In this document: piece after piece, positions 1 through 10,645 of the stretch | How the letters are laid out: every line of letters begins with the position of its first letter | Position numbering within the stretch: position 1 is the first letter of the stretch | Translations under genes and position numbers: made by a program | Notes under the pieces: model-generated | Told to the model about the DNA's origin: nothing | The model's input: only the letters and a program-made list of their open reading frames with translations | Databases searched by the model: none | DNA from: Ditylenchus dipsaci | Taxonomy: Eukaryota; Nematoda; Chromadorea; Rhabditida; Anguinidae | Reading direction: 5' to 3' | DNA: 64,000 nt | Assembly (NCBI GenBank): GCA_004194705.1 | Contig: SADC01000220.1 | Coordinates: 176,820 to 240,819 of the forward strand

Positions 1-628
1 ATAAACCATGTAAGCTAAACAACCATATAAATATCTCAATGGAGTTGTTTAGCTCTTTAAAATAAACTAGAGTTGGCTTGAGAATAGTCTGTTTAAGAAT
101 TTCGATTTCTACCGACAAACAAAATTAGAAAAAAGCTTTGCACTAAAATGAATTGATGAATTTGTGAAAATTCGATTTCTTTTTGAATTTTGAAAAAAAT
201 TTACATTTGTGTTGTTTTCTTAAATTCTTAAAAAAAAATTACTGTCTTTTAAATTGGGATAAAAAAACCAAAAACCAAAAATTTGAAAAATTAGTTTGAA
301 GGACGAAGGTGGAAAATTTCCACTGTAAATACAAAGATTATTCTCGAAAATATTCTTGCGAGTCGAATTATATTCCTGAAATAATAATTAGATTGAGGCG
401 AACAATCTTTGAAATTTTTTTGAGCAAACTTTTTTTAGGAAAAATATACACTTCTTAAACTTTAAATTTTTCCACAAGCCAAAAATATCTTTGTTTGATT
501 TAGTAGTGCAAACCGCTTATTTTTTGAACATTTAAAATTGTGCTCCAGTTTGTAGGGTAAAGGTTTTTCTGCCAGTGGGAATTATTAAAAAGCATCTTTT
601 CACTTAAACATCTAATTGGCTTGTTAAG

Positions 629-824
629 GTGGTTACAAGAGGAAAGCCAGCAAACCCGACATCTACTCGCTTGGTTACCGTTCGGTGTTGGCCGCAGAAT
701 TTGCGTGGGTAAAAGGCTGGTGTATTTGCAAGAAAAGTTGGTGCTGGCTCACCTTCTTCACAACTTTAACCTAAGTTGCTGCCACAAAACTGAAGTAAAC
801 AATATTTTTGTCAATAGTATTTAA
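629..824 (+). CDS. Cytochrome P450, 3'-terminal exon (partial gene)
   Basis: This is the last coding exon of a cytochrome P450, a heme-thiolate monooxygenase of the ER or mitochondrial membrane. It opens after an acceptor ending TTAAG and the first full codons read W-L-Q, probably the end of the conserved PERW segment with its Arg codon split by the intron. About 20 residues on is LPFGVGRRICVG, the FxxGxRxCxG heme loop; the Cys is the iron ligand. The following K-R-L and L-L-H-N-F match the L helix and the family's C-terminal strands. It stops at TAA 822-824 with a short tail, normal for the family. The I and K helices lie upstream of the window. Bases 1-628 look like intron (AT-rich, no other exon seen). 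The charged stretch after the Cys suits mitochondrial-clan or CYP3-like enzymes, but I cannot choose. Confidence 0.85.
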
Positions 825-834
825 AGCGTCTACA

Positions 835-840
835 ATTAAA
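835..840 (+). terminator. Probable poly(A) signal ATTAAA of the P450 gene
   Basis: The common variant hexamer ATTAAA starts 11 bases after the P450 stop codon. No better AATAAA occurs before the repeat that begins at 851. Confidence 0.45.
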
Positions 841-850
841 CTTGCATTTA

Positions 851-1482
851 ATTTCTGACTTTTAAGTGGTTAGTCATGGTTTTGTCCCGATGAATATTTT
901 TAGTCCAAATGACTCTGAATGACCACCCATTTATTCTGACTCAGAATTAAAACCCATGATATAACTGTAGAATTTCTCGTATACTTTACTAGAAATTCTA
1001 CAATTATTTTATGGAGTTTCGTTCTTAGTCAAAATGAGGCCAACCGAATTAACTGTGGGATTATTTCTCGTGTACAGGGTGTCTCAAAATTAATTTGTAT
1101 TTTTAAATAAAAATTTCGGGGCTTTTGATATTTTTTGTACACTATTACTTAATAAGACTGTTTTGTTGAGCTTTCGAATCCCTGTAGGTGAATCTATGTT
1201 TAAATCGTTGGCTGAAACCCTCAAAAAAATTTGGGGTCTCACCGGTGCGCGAAAGCCCTCGACAAATACCCGATACTCTTGGGGCACCCTGTATTATGCT
1301 AAAAACTCTACAGTTAATTAGGTTGGTATCATACGGAGTCAAAAATTTCTATTATAATTTACGAGAAATTTTACACTTTTCTTATGGAATTTCGTTCTGA
1401 ACAAAAATAAAAAGGTGGTTATTCGTAGTCATTTTGAACAATTATAGTCAAAAATGTGCCTAATCCCCTAAAAGTCAGAAAT
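851..1482. mobile_element. Inverted-repeat element with a nested insertion
   Basis: The ends 851-873 and 1460-1482 are imperfect inverted copies (ATTTCTGACTTTTAAGTGG against its complement). The arms also share the phrase AACTGTAGAATTTCTCG, which recurs at about 30290-30310 and 39430-39460, so this is a dispersed family. No coding capacity is seen. A separate element sits inside at 1075-1291. Confidence 0.6.
1075..1291. mobile_element. CAGGGTG-type MITE, TA-flanked, nested
   Basis: It begins CAGGGTGTCTCA and ends with GGCACCCTG, flanked by TA on both sides (1073-1074, 1292-1293). A TA duplication and short terminal repeats point to a Tc1/mariner-like non-autonomous element. Related ends occur at 1948-2536, 49040-49633 and 54281-54953. 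Confidence 0.65.
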
Positions 1483-1947
1483 CGAAAAAAAATTTATCTG
1501 GAGGCGCGTTACATAAAAACTCAAACAAATTAGGACAAAATCACACTTGTTGGGTCAGCTGTGCTTGCACCAAAAAGTGTAACTATCCAGTTGGAAAGAA
1601 GAGTCTATTGAATTTTCATTACAGACTTTATAAATTTGTTTTAAATTTCTATTCCCACCATAAAAATTCATCTTTCAATATCAAAAAGTGCCTGCTATAC
1701 AAATTACTGGCTGAAGCTTTAACCCACTAATCGTGTTCATAATTGCATGTGTAATAAAACATTTATATTACGCTACAAAAACCACCAATTTGTATTTGCA
1801 AAAAGTGAACAATTAAAAAGTCAAAGATCTATAAAATTTGCTTCATTAATTTTATAACTTTTTTATTGAATAAAGTTAAAACAAAACAAATAAATAACTT
1901 GTAAATTAACATTCATACAAATACATGATGGGCAAATAACAATGGTA
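1483..1947. other. AT-rich spacer, nothing recognised
   Basis: No exon-like, repeat-like or structured sequence was recognised in this stretch. Confidence 0.4.
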
Positions 1948-2536
1948 CAGGGTGAGATGATAAACCGCCATTATTAAAATATGGTTTTAGATTTTTTTTC
2001 GAAAATGACTCTCAAGTTAATTATCATACAATTTGTAGCTTATATTTCTAGCTACAAATTAGATGGTAACTTACTAAAAAACCATTTTCAAAAAATATGT
2101 CGAAAACACGATGCCAGGCTGTATTTGTTCGAAGGACCCCGAAAATGTTGCCTTGGTCCTTCATATGGTTTTTTAAATTTTTTCATTTTTGTTTCATAAA
2201 TAATTTATTTTCACTACATGTGCATTTAAACATTTGTTACCATTTATATGAAAACCATACTAGCTATGTAATCTTTTTTGGAGTTTTTTTTAGCTTGTGT
2301 GTTCGGCTTTAAGTTTTGCAGTCTAGGTTACAGTGAACTCAAAGAGTTTTTCTTGCTTCCTTGCAGTTCAGAAAACCTGCTTGAGTCCGTCCTAACATGC
2401 TCTGGCCTAAACATACACTGCCTAAGCACAATCCGAAAAAACCAATAGCAGGACCAACGAAATTTTTTTTGGGTCTTACGAACACATATAGAGCCCTAAT
2501 TTTTATAACAGAAAGTCCTTTTTTTGCCTCACCCTG
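1948..2536. mobile_element. CAGGGTGAG-ended MITE, TA-flanked
   Basis: The left end CAGGGTGAG and right end CTCACCCTG are inverted copies, each bordered by TA (1946-1947, 2537-2538). The interior of about 590 bases is AT-rich, and its small open frames look fortuitous. It is probably a Tc1/mariner-type non-autonomous element. Confidence 0.6.
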
Positions 2537-2814
2537 TAGTAGTAATAGTCAAAACCTTAGTATTGAACAAAAACAGCTTTGCATCTTTTAACAAACTAAA
2601 TGATATGTACATTAAAAGAGAAAAACTAAACCTTTGAAACCACAATGTACAAAATGAACTGGCTTTTGTGGAAAACATTCATATTTGATATTATTAACAC
2701 AGAAACATCAAAAATAAATACATTATGAGAAAGAACAACAAAAACATCAAAAAAAACGAATGGGCGCGACACACAAAGAGATCATATAATTGCAGGCTTT
2801 TTGATTGTAGATCA

Positions 2815-2820
2815 TTTATT
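2815..2820 (-). terminator. Candidate poly(A) signal AATAAA for the minus-strand membrane-protein gene
   Basis: TTTATT on the plus strand reads AATAAA on the minus strand, about 270 bases past the stop codon at 3087. The 3' UTR would then include the palindrome at 2872-3057. Confidence 0.3.
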
Positions 2821-2871
2821 AAACAATTAAATTTACAGTTATAATATAGTTATAATCAGGCTCTATTGTAT

Positions 2872-3057
2872 TTTAAGGGCACATTTTTCGCCTTGACCAA
2901 CCTCCCCCCTGCTGTTTTAGGACGATCATGCTTAAGGTGATCACGTTAACTATAATCACCATGTGAAAATAACTATAATGGACAAGGAGTACCAAGACAT
3001 TTTTCAATAAAAAAACAACAGGGAGCCAAGGCAAAAAATGTGGCCTTTTAAAAGATA
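2872..3057. repeat. Palindromic repeat with a GCCTTGGTCCCC-like motif
   Basis: The arms starting GGGCACATTTTTCGCCTTG and ending CAAGGCAAAAAATGTGGCC are imperfect inverted copies, with a small inner palindrome around AACTATAATCACCATG. The same inner sequence recurs in the palindrome at 31428-31674, which makes it a family rather than a chance fold. Confidence 0.6.
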
Positions 3058-3086
3058 AAAGGGCTGTTATAATACAAGTCACTCTT

Positions 3087-5250
3087 TTAAATCACTAAAC
3101 ATACTATATTGATTCTATAGCCAGAATATGGTATTTGCATACCATTTATGGAGGTCCTGTATATTTTTTCAGATGTTAGAAAGCAATTTGTTTGGCTATT
3201 AATGGAAGAGTTTCTCTCGGACCTCGGCGATCGACAACCTTTCCGGCAACAATAGAACATAGAGGAGACGAGCAAGATTAGAACACCCATGACAACCACA
3301 AACAATCCGATTAAGCTGGCGTAGTGGCACATCCATGGCTGCATCATTCTGTCCATCCAGCTGGCAAAGTCTGATGAGGTAGACGACAATGACGACACTT
3401 TCTGATTTTCTTCCAATTTGAGAACTAAAACACAAATAAGTGATTATTGGCGTTAAATATAGCTTTGAGACAGCTGAAGCCAAAAAGCCCACGCAAAACA
3501 AGAGCTTCAAGTTAAAAAGATTTGTTTTTGAATTATCTTTTAATAAAGATTTGGTTGAAAATATAATGATTTATAAAAAAGCTTAGTCAAAGCGTTTTAA
3601 GCGAGGGCATAACTTATTCCAAAAATAATTTAAAAATAATACAGTCAAAACTTTTATTAACTTATTCGTGAAAAAATAGGGCTTTTGTGATGTTTGGGGC
3701 CGACTTTCAATTTTTCAAAAAAAAAAGATGCCTCAATCCCTCAAGCATTTTTTCCCAATACTTTTTCCTAAGTATCTTTAAAAGTACTTATTTACACTTT
3801 TAAAGCATGTTTATGAAAAAAACTTTTTTTGGTAAAAATTTTTGAAAAAATCGCCTTTGCCACTAAGCTGATTTTGGAAAATTAGGCAATACAGTCAACC
3901 GTCGATATAACGGCCCTTACCTCAAGTTCGTTCTCACCTAGGGCACGACATTTTTTTACCCTGATTTTCGAATTGTCTTGCGAGTTGTCTGTGGCTAGTC
4001 CAGTCCTAAATATCGTAAGGATTTCGATTTTGCCGATCGTTTTTTAAATAAAAAACATTTTGCCGAAAAGATCCGCGGGTACTCGACATAACGGCCCTCT
4101 AATTTTAAAATAGGGAGCCGTTATATCGAGTACCCGCGGATCTTTTCGGCAAAATGTTTTTTTATTAGAAAAACGATCGGCAAAATCGAAACCCTTACGA
4201 TATTTAGCACTGGACTAGCCAAAGACAACTCACAAAACAATTAAAAAATCAGGGTAAAAAGAGTGTCGGACCATCAGCGGAAAGGAACTTCAGATGGGGA
4301 CCGTTATATCCAGAGTTGACTGTATTAACCAAGGTCGGCCCTAAAAAGCACAAGAGCCAAAATTTGTTTCTCGATTTCTTTGAATCGATTTTCGGAGTTT
4401 TCATTACCCCTGTTTTGAAAGACTTGTCCAAAAACTAAACAGATAAAAAAATTAAGATTTTTTAGCAAAAGAAAATAATTTGCACATTTGAAAGCAAAAA
4501 CCCCTTATTAATTTAATTATATTTTTGGAGAGCCTTACGTTTATGAGGTACTTTGTCTTTTCAAGGCCAATTTTTTTTTTTGCAAAAAAGATCGGTCCAC
4601 ACTGGTCTATTAGCCACCTCCCCTAAGTCAAAAGTCAAATTTTAGTAAAAAAATTGTTGTTCAAAAAAGCCCCTATAAACATTTTTTTATGTAAATTACA
4701 GACTCTAAAACATTTTTCCCGATCAGACCAGAGTAAAAAGTTCAAAAACAATTCTCAAGCAAAAACCGAAACTAGAAAAGGTTCAAAGTTTGTGCAAGAA
4801 TCATTTTGCCTACTTTTCTAAAAAGCCAAAAAACATTTTTTACCTGTGTGTGGAAGAAATAAATTTTCCAAACTCAAAAATCAACTTTTTTTTATCAAAA
4901 ATTGTTACTTTTTATACCAACTAAAAGCACTCACTTCTTTGCAACATGTCTGATACATTTTCAGCAGCTTTTTGGTCCAGCCTTTGCCTTTCTACCTGCA
5001 TTCCTTCTACCAGCAAATGAAAATCGTTAACAGTGTAGGATTTGGGTCGGAAAAAAGCGTTTTCTGCAGGGTTTTTGTTGGCTAAATCAGGTGTTGGCTT
5101 CATGAGCTTGCTGGCAACAGTCCCCGAAGCACTCGTCCTGATCAGTGACTCTACCCTGGAGCTGAGCACTACCACCCAAATATAAGAGACTGTGATTAGG
5201 TGGCAAAAGTTTAGTTTCTGGTGCTTTAATCCACTGTTCAACGAAATCAT
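3087..5250 (-). CDS. Two-exon single-pass membrane protein, unrecognised family
   Basis: The model joins complement(4935..5250) and complement(3087..3424), about 217 residues. Exon 1 starts at a true ATG and ends with a GTGAGT donor; exon 2 follows a TGTGTTTTAG acceptor. Phases fit (1+2 bases make an Ile codon). The N-terminus has a hydrophobic stretch around residues 16-30 (ITVSYIWVVVLSS) that looks like a signal peptide. A polar, partly helical region follows, with likely coiled-coil heptads around EGMQVERQRLDQKAAENV and LKLEENQKV. A strong transmembrane helix then runs SLIGLFVVVMGVLILLVSS, followed by a Cys-Cys-Arg-Lys-Gly-Cys juxtamembrane motif suited to palmitoylation and a Ser/Arg-rich tail. 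This implies type I topology with a short cytosolic tail. I do not recognise the family. The 1.5 kb intron carries the element at 3892-4322. More upstream exons cannot be excluded. Confidence 0.6.
3892..4322. mobile_element. Pogo/Tigger-like palindromic MITE in an intron
   Basis: This 431-base element is nearly one complete palindrome. It begins CAGTCAACCGTCGATATAAC, ends GTTATATCCAGAGTTGACTG, and is flanked by TA on both sides (3890-3891, 4323-4324). The CAGTC...CGATATAAC ends and TA duplication are typical of pogo/Tigger relatives. Degraded arms with the same internal phrases (GATCGGCAAAATCGGAATCC, GTGTCGGACCCTAGG) recur at about 5361-5570, 10285-10441, 13737-13915, 24208-24361, 33049-33190 and 34568-34726. 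Confidence 0.85.
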
Positions 5251-5360
5251 ATTAACTGCTGGACTATCAATATAGCAATAAATAATAATTATTCTTGCTG
5301 GAGCGGAAAAATTAATTAGTTAAAATACATAAAAAGGCAAAATTTAAATTTTTTGAAAAT

Positions 5361-5570
5361 ACGATATAACGGGCACCGTCTCAAGTTTGTTTCCACTTAG
5401 GGTCCGACACTTTTTTAGACCTGTCTTTCAAGCAATTTGTCACTTCTGATTCGTCAGAACTGACAGTTGGTTTTTGTAAAAAAGAACTTTTTTTTCAAAA
5501 GACCTTTCTCTTACAAAGACGACAGTTGAAATCGGAATCTTTGCAATTTTTCGGACTAACTGACGCACCA
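5361..5570. mobile_element. Truncated pogo-like MITE arm
   Basis: It contains CGATATAACGGGCACCGTC, TCAAGTTTGTTTCCACTTAG and GGGTCCGACACTTTTTTAG, matching the outer arm of the element at 3892-4322, then an inverted ATCGGAATCTTTGCAATTTT phrase. No intact terminal CAGT with a TA flank is seen. Confidence 0.5.
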
Positions 5571-6584
5571 CAATTGACAAATCGGGTGATAGTCCCTGTC
5601 GCCCATAGTTTTTTCCTCATAAAAATCAATTTTTACACATTTTTTAGACTCAGGATAGGCTTTTTTAATTTAGCCGGGACTAAAATATGTTTTACGCACT
5701 TTTTGGGATTGAGGAAATATATTCGAGAACTTTTTGATAAGACTTCGAAAGAAAAAAAAATAATGGGGGGGGGGCTATTAGCTACTAAGGTCACAAATTG
5801 GTTTTAAAAATTATGTTGGAAAAAATGTGAGAGCCTAGATGGAAAAGAACCTTTTTAAGCGATTCCTTCTATCGAGCGTCGACTGCAACAAAAAGCCTCA
5901 AAACTTAAGCCTTATACTATTTTATTTATTCTTGCTTAAATTTGTGCTCAATGTCACGTGATCGCGTCAAACACTCAGAACTGCAAATTAGTTACACAAA
6001 AATGGATAAAACTTTAATTAAATCACATTTTTATAAATAATTGCTAGCACGTTTGGCAGTTTAACACGCACATTTTTGTTTCTTAAAAAATTAGGACAAT
6101 CAAAATATACACTAGCTTTCAGGCTACTGCACTTTACTACAATGCAAGTGGGAGCTGCCAGATAAACGTGGGTGGGTTGGACCTAAGATTAGGGCGATTA
6201 CAAGAAATAATTAGAAATGTTTTTTAAAAGGTATAATCTAAGCTTACAAATTTTTATTTTCAGATCTCAAAACAGAACATAAAATCAAAATCAGAGGAAG
6301 CGCACTTTTGACCTTAACCAAAAAATTTGTAATGTACCATTGACTTACTCGAACCTTTATTGTCTCGAGAGGAATTTCAAATATGGCCATCAATTCTCAC
6401 TTTTTAGAGTAGTTTGGATACGCTGATTATGGATCCTTCGTGAGAAAAAAGTTTTACTTTAAAATTTTGTAACAATGTATTTTTATGACGAAAAGTCAGT
6501 CTCTGAAAGTTTCTTTCTTTCGTAAGTACCACTGTTAACGCGCCTGAGGCAAACATTGTTGGGTATGTAGTGTTTCTTTCAAAC
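5571..6584. other. AT-rich spacer without a recognised gene
   Basis: Only short, low-complexity open frames are present. A G-run lies at about 5765-5772. I see no exon with both splice signals and protein-like composition. Confidence 0.35.
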
Positions 6585-6966
6585 CCCCCCCCCAAATCAT
6601 AGGATTTTTTTTCAAAATTTTTTAAGCTATTTTTTGAATTTTTTTGAACTGAAAATCATTATTAATGCTTTTTATTGAACAATGGTGTGGTTAATTTAGC
6701 ATGGACGAGTTAAAAGGATTCAATACGAAGCTTCTTTATTAAGTTTTGTCTTTTTCTGATGACCAATTTATCAAATGGCTTCAATCTAAGAATTTACAAC
6801 TAGACAGTGTCCAGGAAAAAAAGATTTAGAAAAATGAAATAAAATGTTAGCGTTTACAAACATACCATGAGAAAAAGCATTAATAATGATTTTCAGTTCA
6901 AAAAAATTCAAAAAATAACTTAAAAAATTAAAAAAAAAAATCCTATGATTTGGGGGGGGGGGGGGG
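6585..6966. mobile_element. Fold-back element with C/G homopolymer tips
   Basis: The arms of about 90 bases (6585-6675 and 6876-6966) are near-perfect inverted copies. They open with a C-run then AAATCATAGGATTTTTTTT and close with its complement ending in a long G-run. The core is AT-rich and non-coding. Confidence 0.7.
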
Positions 6967-7501
6967 TACCAACAAGAATAGTGCCCGAAACTTGTTAAAA
7001 CGAATTTTTTAAGCTAAACTTGTCAAAAAGAAACGTTTCAAGACGAAACTTGTCAAATACGAAAACTTTCGAAACGAAATTTCTCAAAAATTTGCCTTGA
7101 TTTTGCCTTTGCCCCCGTTTGAAAATTTTCTTTTTCGACAAGTTTCACCTAGTCAGTCTGGATATCACTAACAAGTGCTTTAATTTTTTTTTGAAAATGG
7201 TGGTTTTAGGTACTCCTCAAAAATTATTGGATGGGGGGGTGATGAAATAGCATCAAAAACTCGTATCAACCAGCTACAGTTTATGAAATACAGTCGACGC
7301 TCTCCATTGCGTCCGGGCTGGGCCGGCCCGACCCGGACGCAATGGAGAGCTGGATGCAATGAAGAGCGGACGCAATGAAGAGAGTCATAGTATTGAACTA
7401 TTCACAGCCGGTCGCTATGGAGAGCGGACCTCCTCTCCCACCCTCTAATCATCTCTCACCCCTCATTTTTCGACTGGGATTAGATTAACAGTTTAGAGTT
7501 A

Positions 7502-7688
7502 CAGTCAAACCTCGATATAGTGAGACCCCTTGGGACCGGCCTTCAGGTGTCACTATACTGGAGTGTCACTATATTGGAGTGTCAATTTAGTCATTTTATT
7601 TAAGCCAAAATTAGATTGACTGATCTTAGGGTGTCACTATATTGGAGGTGTCACTGTATTGGAGTGTCACTATATCGAGGTTTAACTG
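7502..7688. mobile_element. Nested pogo-like MITE with GTGTCACTATATTGGA repeats
   Basis: It begins CAGTCAAACCTCGATATAGT and ends ACTATATCGAGGTTTAACTG, with short internal tandem copies of GTGTCACTATATTGGA. A TA precedes it, but the right flank is not TA. The outer ends at 55784 and 60204 belong to the same family. Confidence 0.7.
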
Positions 7689-7910
7689 GAAGGCCATTTT
7701 TGATTTAAAATTTCAAAACTTTTCATGGGTTGAAAAATAATCCCCCTGGGGAATAAAAGAGGCTACAAAGAAATCCTTGCTCAGCTCTTCTCGATTCTCT
7801 CCAGGCAAAGCTTCGATGATTTTCTTTTTGTTTCCAGAGTGATCACTCTTCGTTTGCCAGGAGTTGAGGCTAAGAGTAAATAAACGGAATTTTGACAAGA
7901 ACAATAACTA

Positions 7911-8004
7911 CCGTATTTCCACTAATAGATTGTGACTTCCTCCTTCTGATGTAGTAGGATTGTAAAATAAACGCGCCCCGGGGCAGTTATTAGAGAAAAT
8001 ACGG
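7911..8004. mobile_element. CCGTATTTCC-type MITE, nested
   Basis: It begins CCGTATTTCCACTAATAG and ends TTATTAGAGAAAATACGG, flanked by TA on each side. It is the smallest intact copy of the most frequent element family in the window and is inserted in the element at 7291-8375. Confidence 0.8.
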
Positions 8005-8375
8005 TATGCAATAACTATATGATCACAAAAAAACTACACGATCACAAAATTTCAAAAAACGGAAAGAACACTGGCAGTGCAAAAACAATGTTGTGAACAA
8101 TGTTTTCCTTGCAGAACATATAAAAATAATTGGCTTTTACAACCCATTTTCACGTTTTGTCCCTAATTTAACAGGCGGACGCAATGGAGAGCGTTAATTA
8201 TAATGTCGGGACCAGCCTCACCCGGACGCAATGGGGAGCTGGACGCAATGAAGAGCGGACGCAATGGGAGAGTCGTTTATAGGTAATTTCATAGACAACC
8301 AACCAAACCAAAAAAAGGCGGACGCAATGGAGAGCTGGACGCAATGGGGAGCGACGCTATGGAGAGCGTCGACTG

Positions 8376-9256
8376 TATGATATAAAGTAGATATAAATGA
8401 TAGAAGGTAGATATATAGCTACAAATGAATACTCTCTGCTAGGAATTGCCAATCATACAGCTTGACATTAACGAAAAAAGCAATAAGTTTAAAGGAAAAA
8501 ATTGGTTATCAAAAGGCTTTTATTCTACCATCTTTTGGCTTTGGGTTGATACGTAAGCTGACAAATAGTAGAAAAGGGCAATCCTACAATCTTTACCAGC
8601 TAAACTACACTGCTAAAGAAGCCACAAAGACATGCTTTTGTGTACATAAACTGCTAAGCCCAGTCTTTTTTTGCGAATAAAAGATAGTAATTTGAAAGAA
8701 TGGCAGGCTTATTTCATACATTCTGTAATCCGCTCACTACGTAGGCCCAACAAAAAAAAACGCTTAGCCTAGGAGGAATTTGCAACAAAAATGAATAAGG
8801 AGTTTTAGCTCAAATCAAAAGGCGTGGCTTTTTGCCCAGCCAGCCACATGGCTGGCTGGCTGGTCAATAGTAGTTGTGGTAGCACCTGTTTGGATTTTAA
8901 CCTTTGATAAAGCCAAAAATAAATCAGGCTTGCAAACTTCCATAATTAAATGGATAAATTTTTTTAATGTCGCAAAAACTTTAAATATCAATCACATCTA
9001 AAAACTGACCACCTCGATTTTGAGGACATATTTCTCAACTCACGGAATTTATCTTTCATTGCTCTATTGGAGTTTTTTATTTTGTCACATGCTTTTTGAT
9101 TACATATTGTTAATTTCGGGTTGACAACCGAAAATCTCGAGATCGACTTGTTTGGCCTGTTTCTCTCGAAAAAATATATTTTTTCAAGGTTTAAACACCA
9201 TCAGGTAGCCCTGCAATTCTACTCTCTGATAAAGTTCTTTCTGATGAAATCCTGAT
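8376..9256. other. Spacer with one small hairpin
   Basis: The only structure noted is a GC-rich hairpin, CCAGCCAGCCA-CAT-GGCTGGCTGG, at about 8839-8862. No gene was recognised. Confidence 0.35.
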
Positions 9257-9462
9257 ACGTTATTTACTGTATTAACTCCCCACCCTACAGACCCTATATC
9301 TCAGCCTGTTTTTTTGCGTTTTTGTTTATTAACACGAGCTCTTCTGATTCCACTATTCAGATTCCGGTTGAACACCCAAAAATCTCAAAATCGACCTCAA
9401 AATTATCCGATCTTAAGGTGCTTAAAAAAACTCCCCATGAGGACTTAATACAGTAAATACGG
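9257..9462. mobile_element. Degenerate CCGTATTT-type MITE
   Basis: The left part TTATTTACTGTATTAACTCC and right part TTAATACAGTAAATACGG are inverted copies. The interior phrases (CCTATATCTCAGCC, AATCTCAAAATCGACC) are shared with 14016-14381, 24386-24618 and 35362-35807. The left tip has drifted. Confidence 0.6.
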
Positions 9463-10284
9463 TAGATTAAAAGTTTTTTTTGTCAATTTATGATGCTTCA
9501 AAAAATTTTTTAATTTTTTTATTGAAACAGCAAATATTTAAATTCAGTCAATTATTTATGCCGTATAGCCTTCGATTCCGACGAAGTTGGTCTGAAGATT
9601 TTCGAATCGATGATAAAACGAGATATATGTGAAATATTTTTTCTCAGTCAGAGCTTCCAACTCAAATTTTCAAAAATTAGACAAATATTTAAAAAAATCA
9701 GATTTTTGAGGATTCCTAGTTCTAAAATCAACTTTTTCTGAGTAATCAACCCAAATGGCAGCCCTGCTCTAGGTTGATATAGGTTCTTCAGGTCGAAGAA
9801 TGCGTTATTCTAGAGCAAGGGCTATTTTAGCAAAAATATAGTGTAGAACAAAAATAAGTTCGAAAGGTAAATAAAAGGTGCTTGCTTAGAATACAAGATT
9901 TTAGACTTTTATATGAATCTAGTGTGAGAAAAGTCTGTTTGCAAGCGACCAAAAGAGAGAGAAATGAACTTGGAAGTAGACTTTTTGTTAAGCATTTAAA
10001 TATAGACCTAACACCTTCACTTTATTTTGAACCCTTGGAACAGAGACCACATTCCTTGTACTGCTAGGTTCAAAAACTGAAAGTTGTGTTCACTGTTTAA
10101 GCAAGCTAATTATTATTATCAAACTTTTGTTTACCCGTTTTTTCATTATTGTAGGTTAACTACATTTCTGCGGTGTCAAGCTGTGCCTTAATTAAAGAAA
10201 ACTGAAATTTTGAAAAATGTTCAAGATGTGTTTTGTTCTTTTTTCAACGGCACCACAAATTTAAATTTAATATTTGGTTGTTTC
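9463..10284. other. AT-rich spacer, nothing recognised
   Basis: A short open frame near 9882-10067 has no start, splice or family support. Nothing else stands out. Confidence 0.3.
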
Positions 10285-10441
10285 TGAAAAACGACAGCAA
10301 AATCGGAAACCCTGCGATACTCGGGACCAGACTGTCATAACAGAACTGCCAAAATACTTGATAAATCGAGGTGAAAAAGTGTTGAATCCTAGGCATATCC
10401 TAGGGGGCAGTGGAATTGGTTACGATAACGACGTTTGACTG
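10285..10441. mobile_element. Single arm of a pogo-like MITE
   Basis: It carries GCAAAATCGGAAACCCTGCG, GGACCAGACTGTCATAAC and a right end GACGTTTGACTG followed by TA. The opposite arm is missing. Confidence 0.55.
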
Positions 10442-10553
10442 TAAATTGACTGTCAATCATTATAGAAACTGAACGATAAAAACAAGTGTAAAAGCTAAAA
10501 ATTGAAACAAAAATGTAATAGCGAAAATACAGAAACAGTTTTGTCAAATATAC

Positions 10554-10645
10554 CGTATTTCCTCTAATAGAGCGGCAACCACCCCCTCCCGTTTTTTGAC
10601 TAGGATTTCAAAGTTTGATTGACAATTTTTGGGAGTTTGAAAAAT
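10554..10645. mobile_element. CCGTATTTCC element, left end only
   Basis: It begins CCGTATTTCCTCTAATAG after TA, with the family phrase TTTTTTGACTAGGATTTCA. No matching right end follows. Confidence 0.5.

Larger units (their letters stand above)
7291..8375. mobile_element. Pogo-like element with tandem GGACGCAATGGAGAGC terminal arrays
   Basis: The ends are CAGTCGACGCTCTCCATTG and its inverted copy ending GAGAGCGTCGACTG, each with a TA flank (7289-7290, 8376-8377). Subterminal regions hold several copies of a 14-16 base unit, GGACGCAATGGAGAGC, in both orientations at about 7300-7385 and 8170-8360. Two other elements have inserted inside (7502-7688 and 7911-8004). There is no coding capacity. 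Confidence 0.8.

Noticed and set aside
3199..3510. Alternative minus-strand frame overlapping exon 2 of the membrane protein
   Set aside because: The frame used gives a proper membrane helix and phase match; this one does not.
7300..8360. CRISPR-like array of regularly repeated units
   Set aside because: The units are in both orientations, irregularly spaced, inside a TA-flanked eukaryotic element; no cas-like genes.
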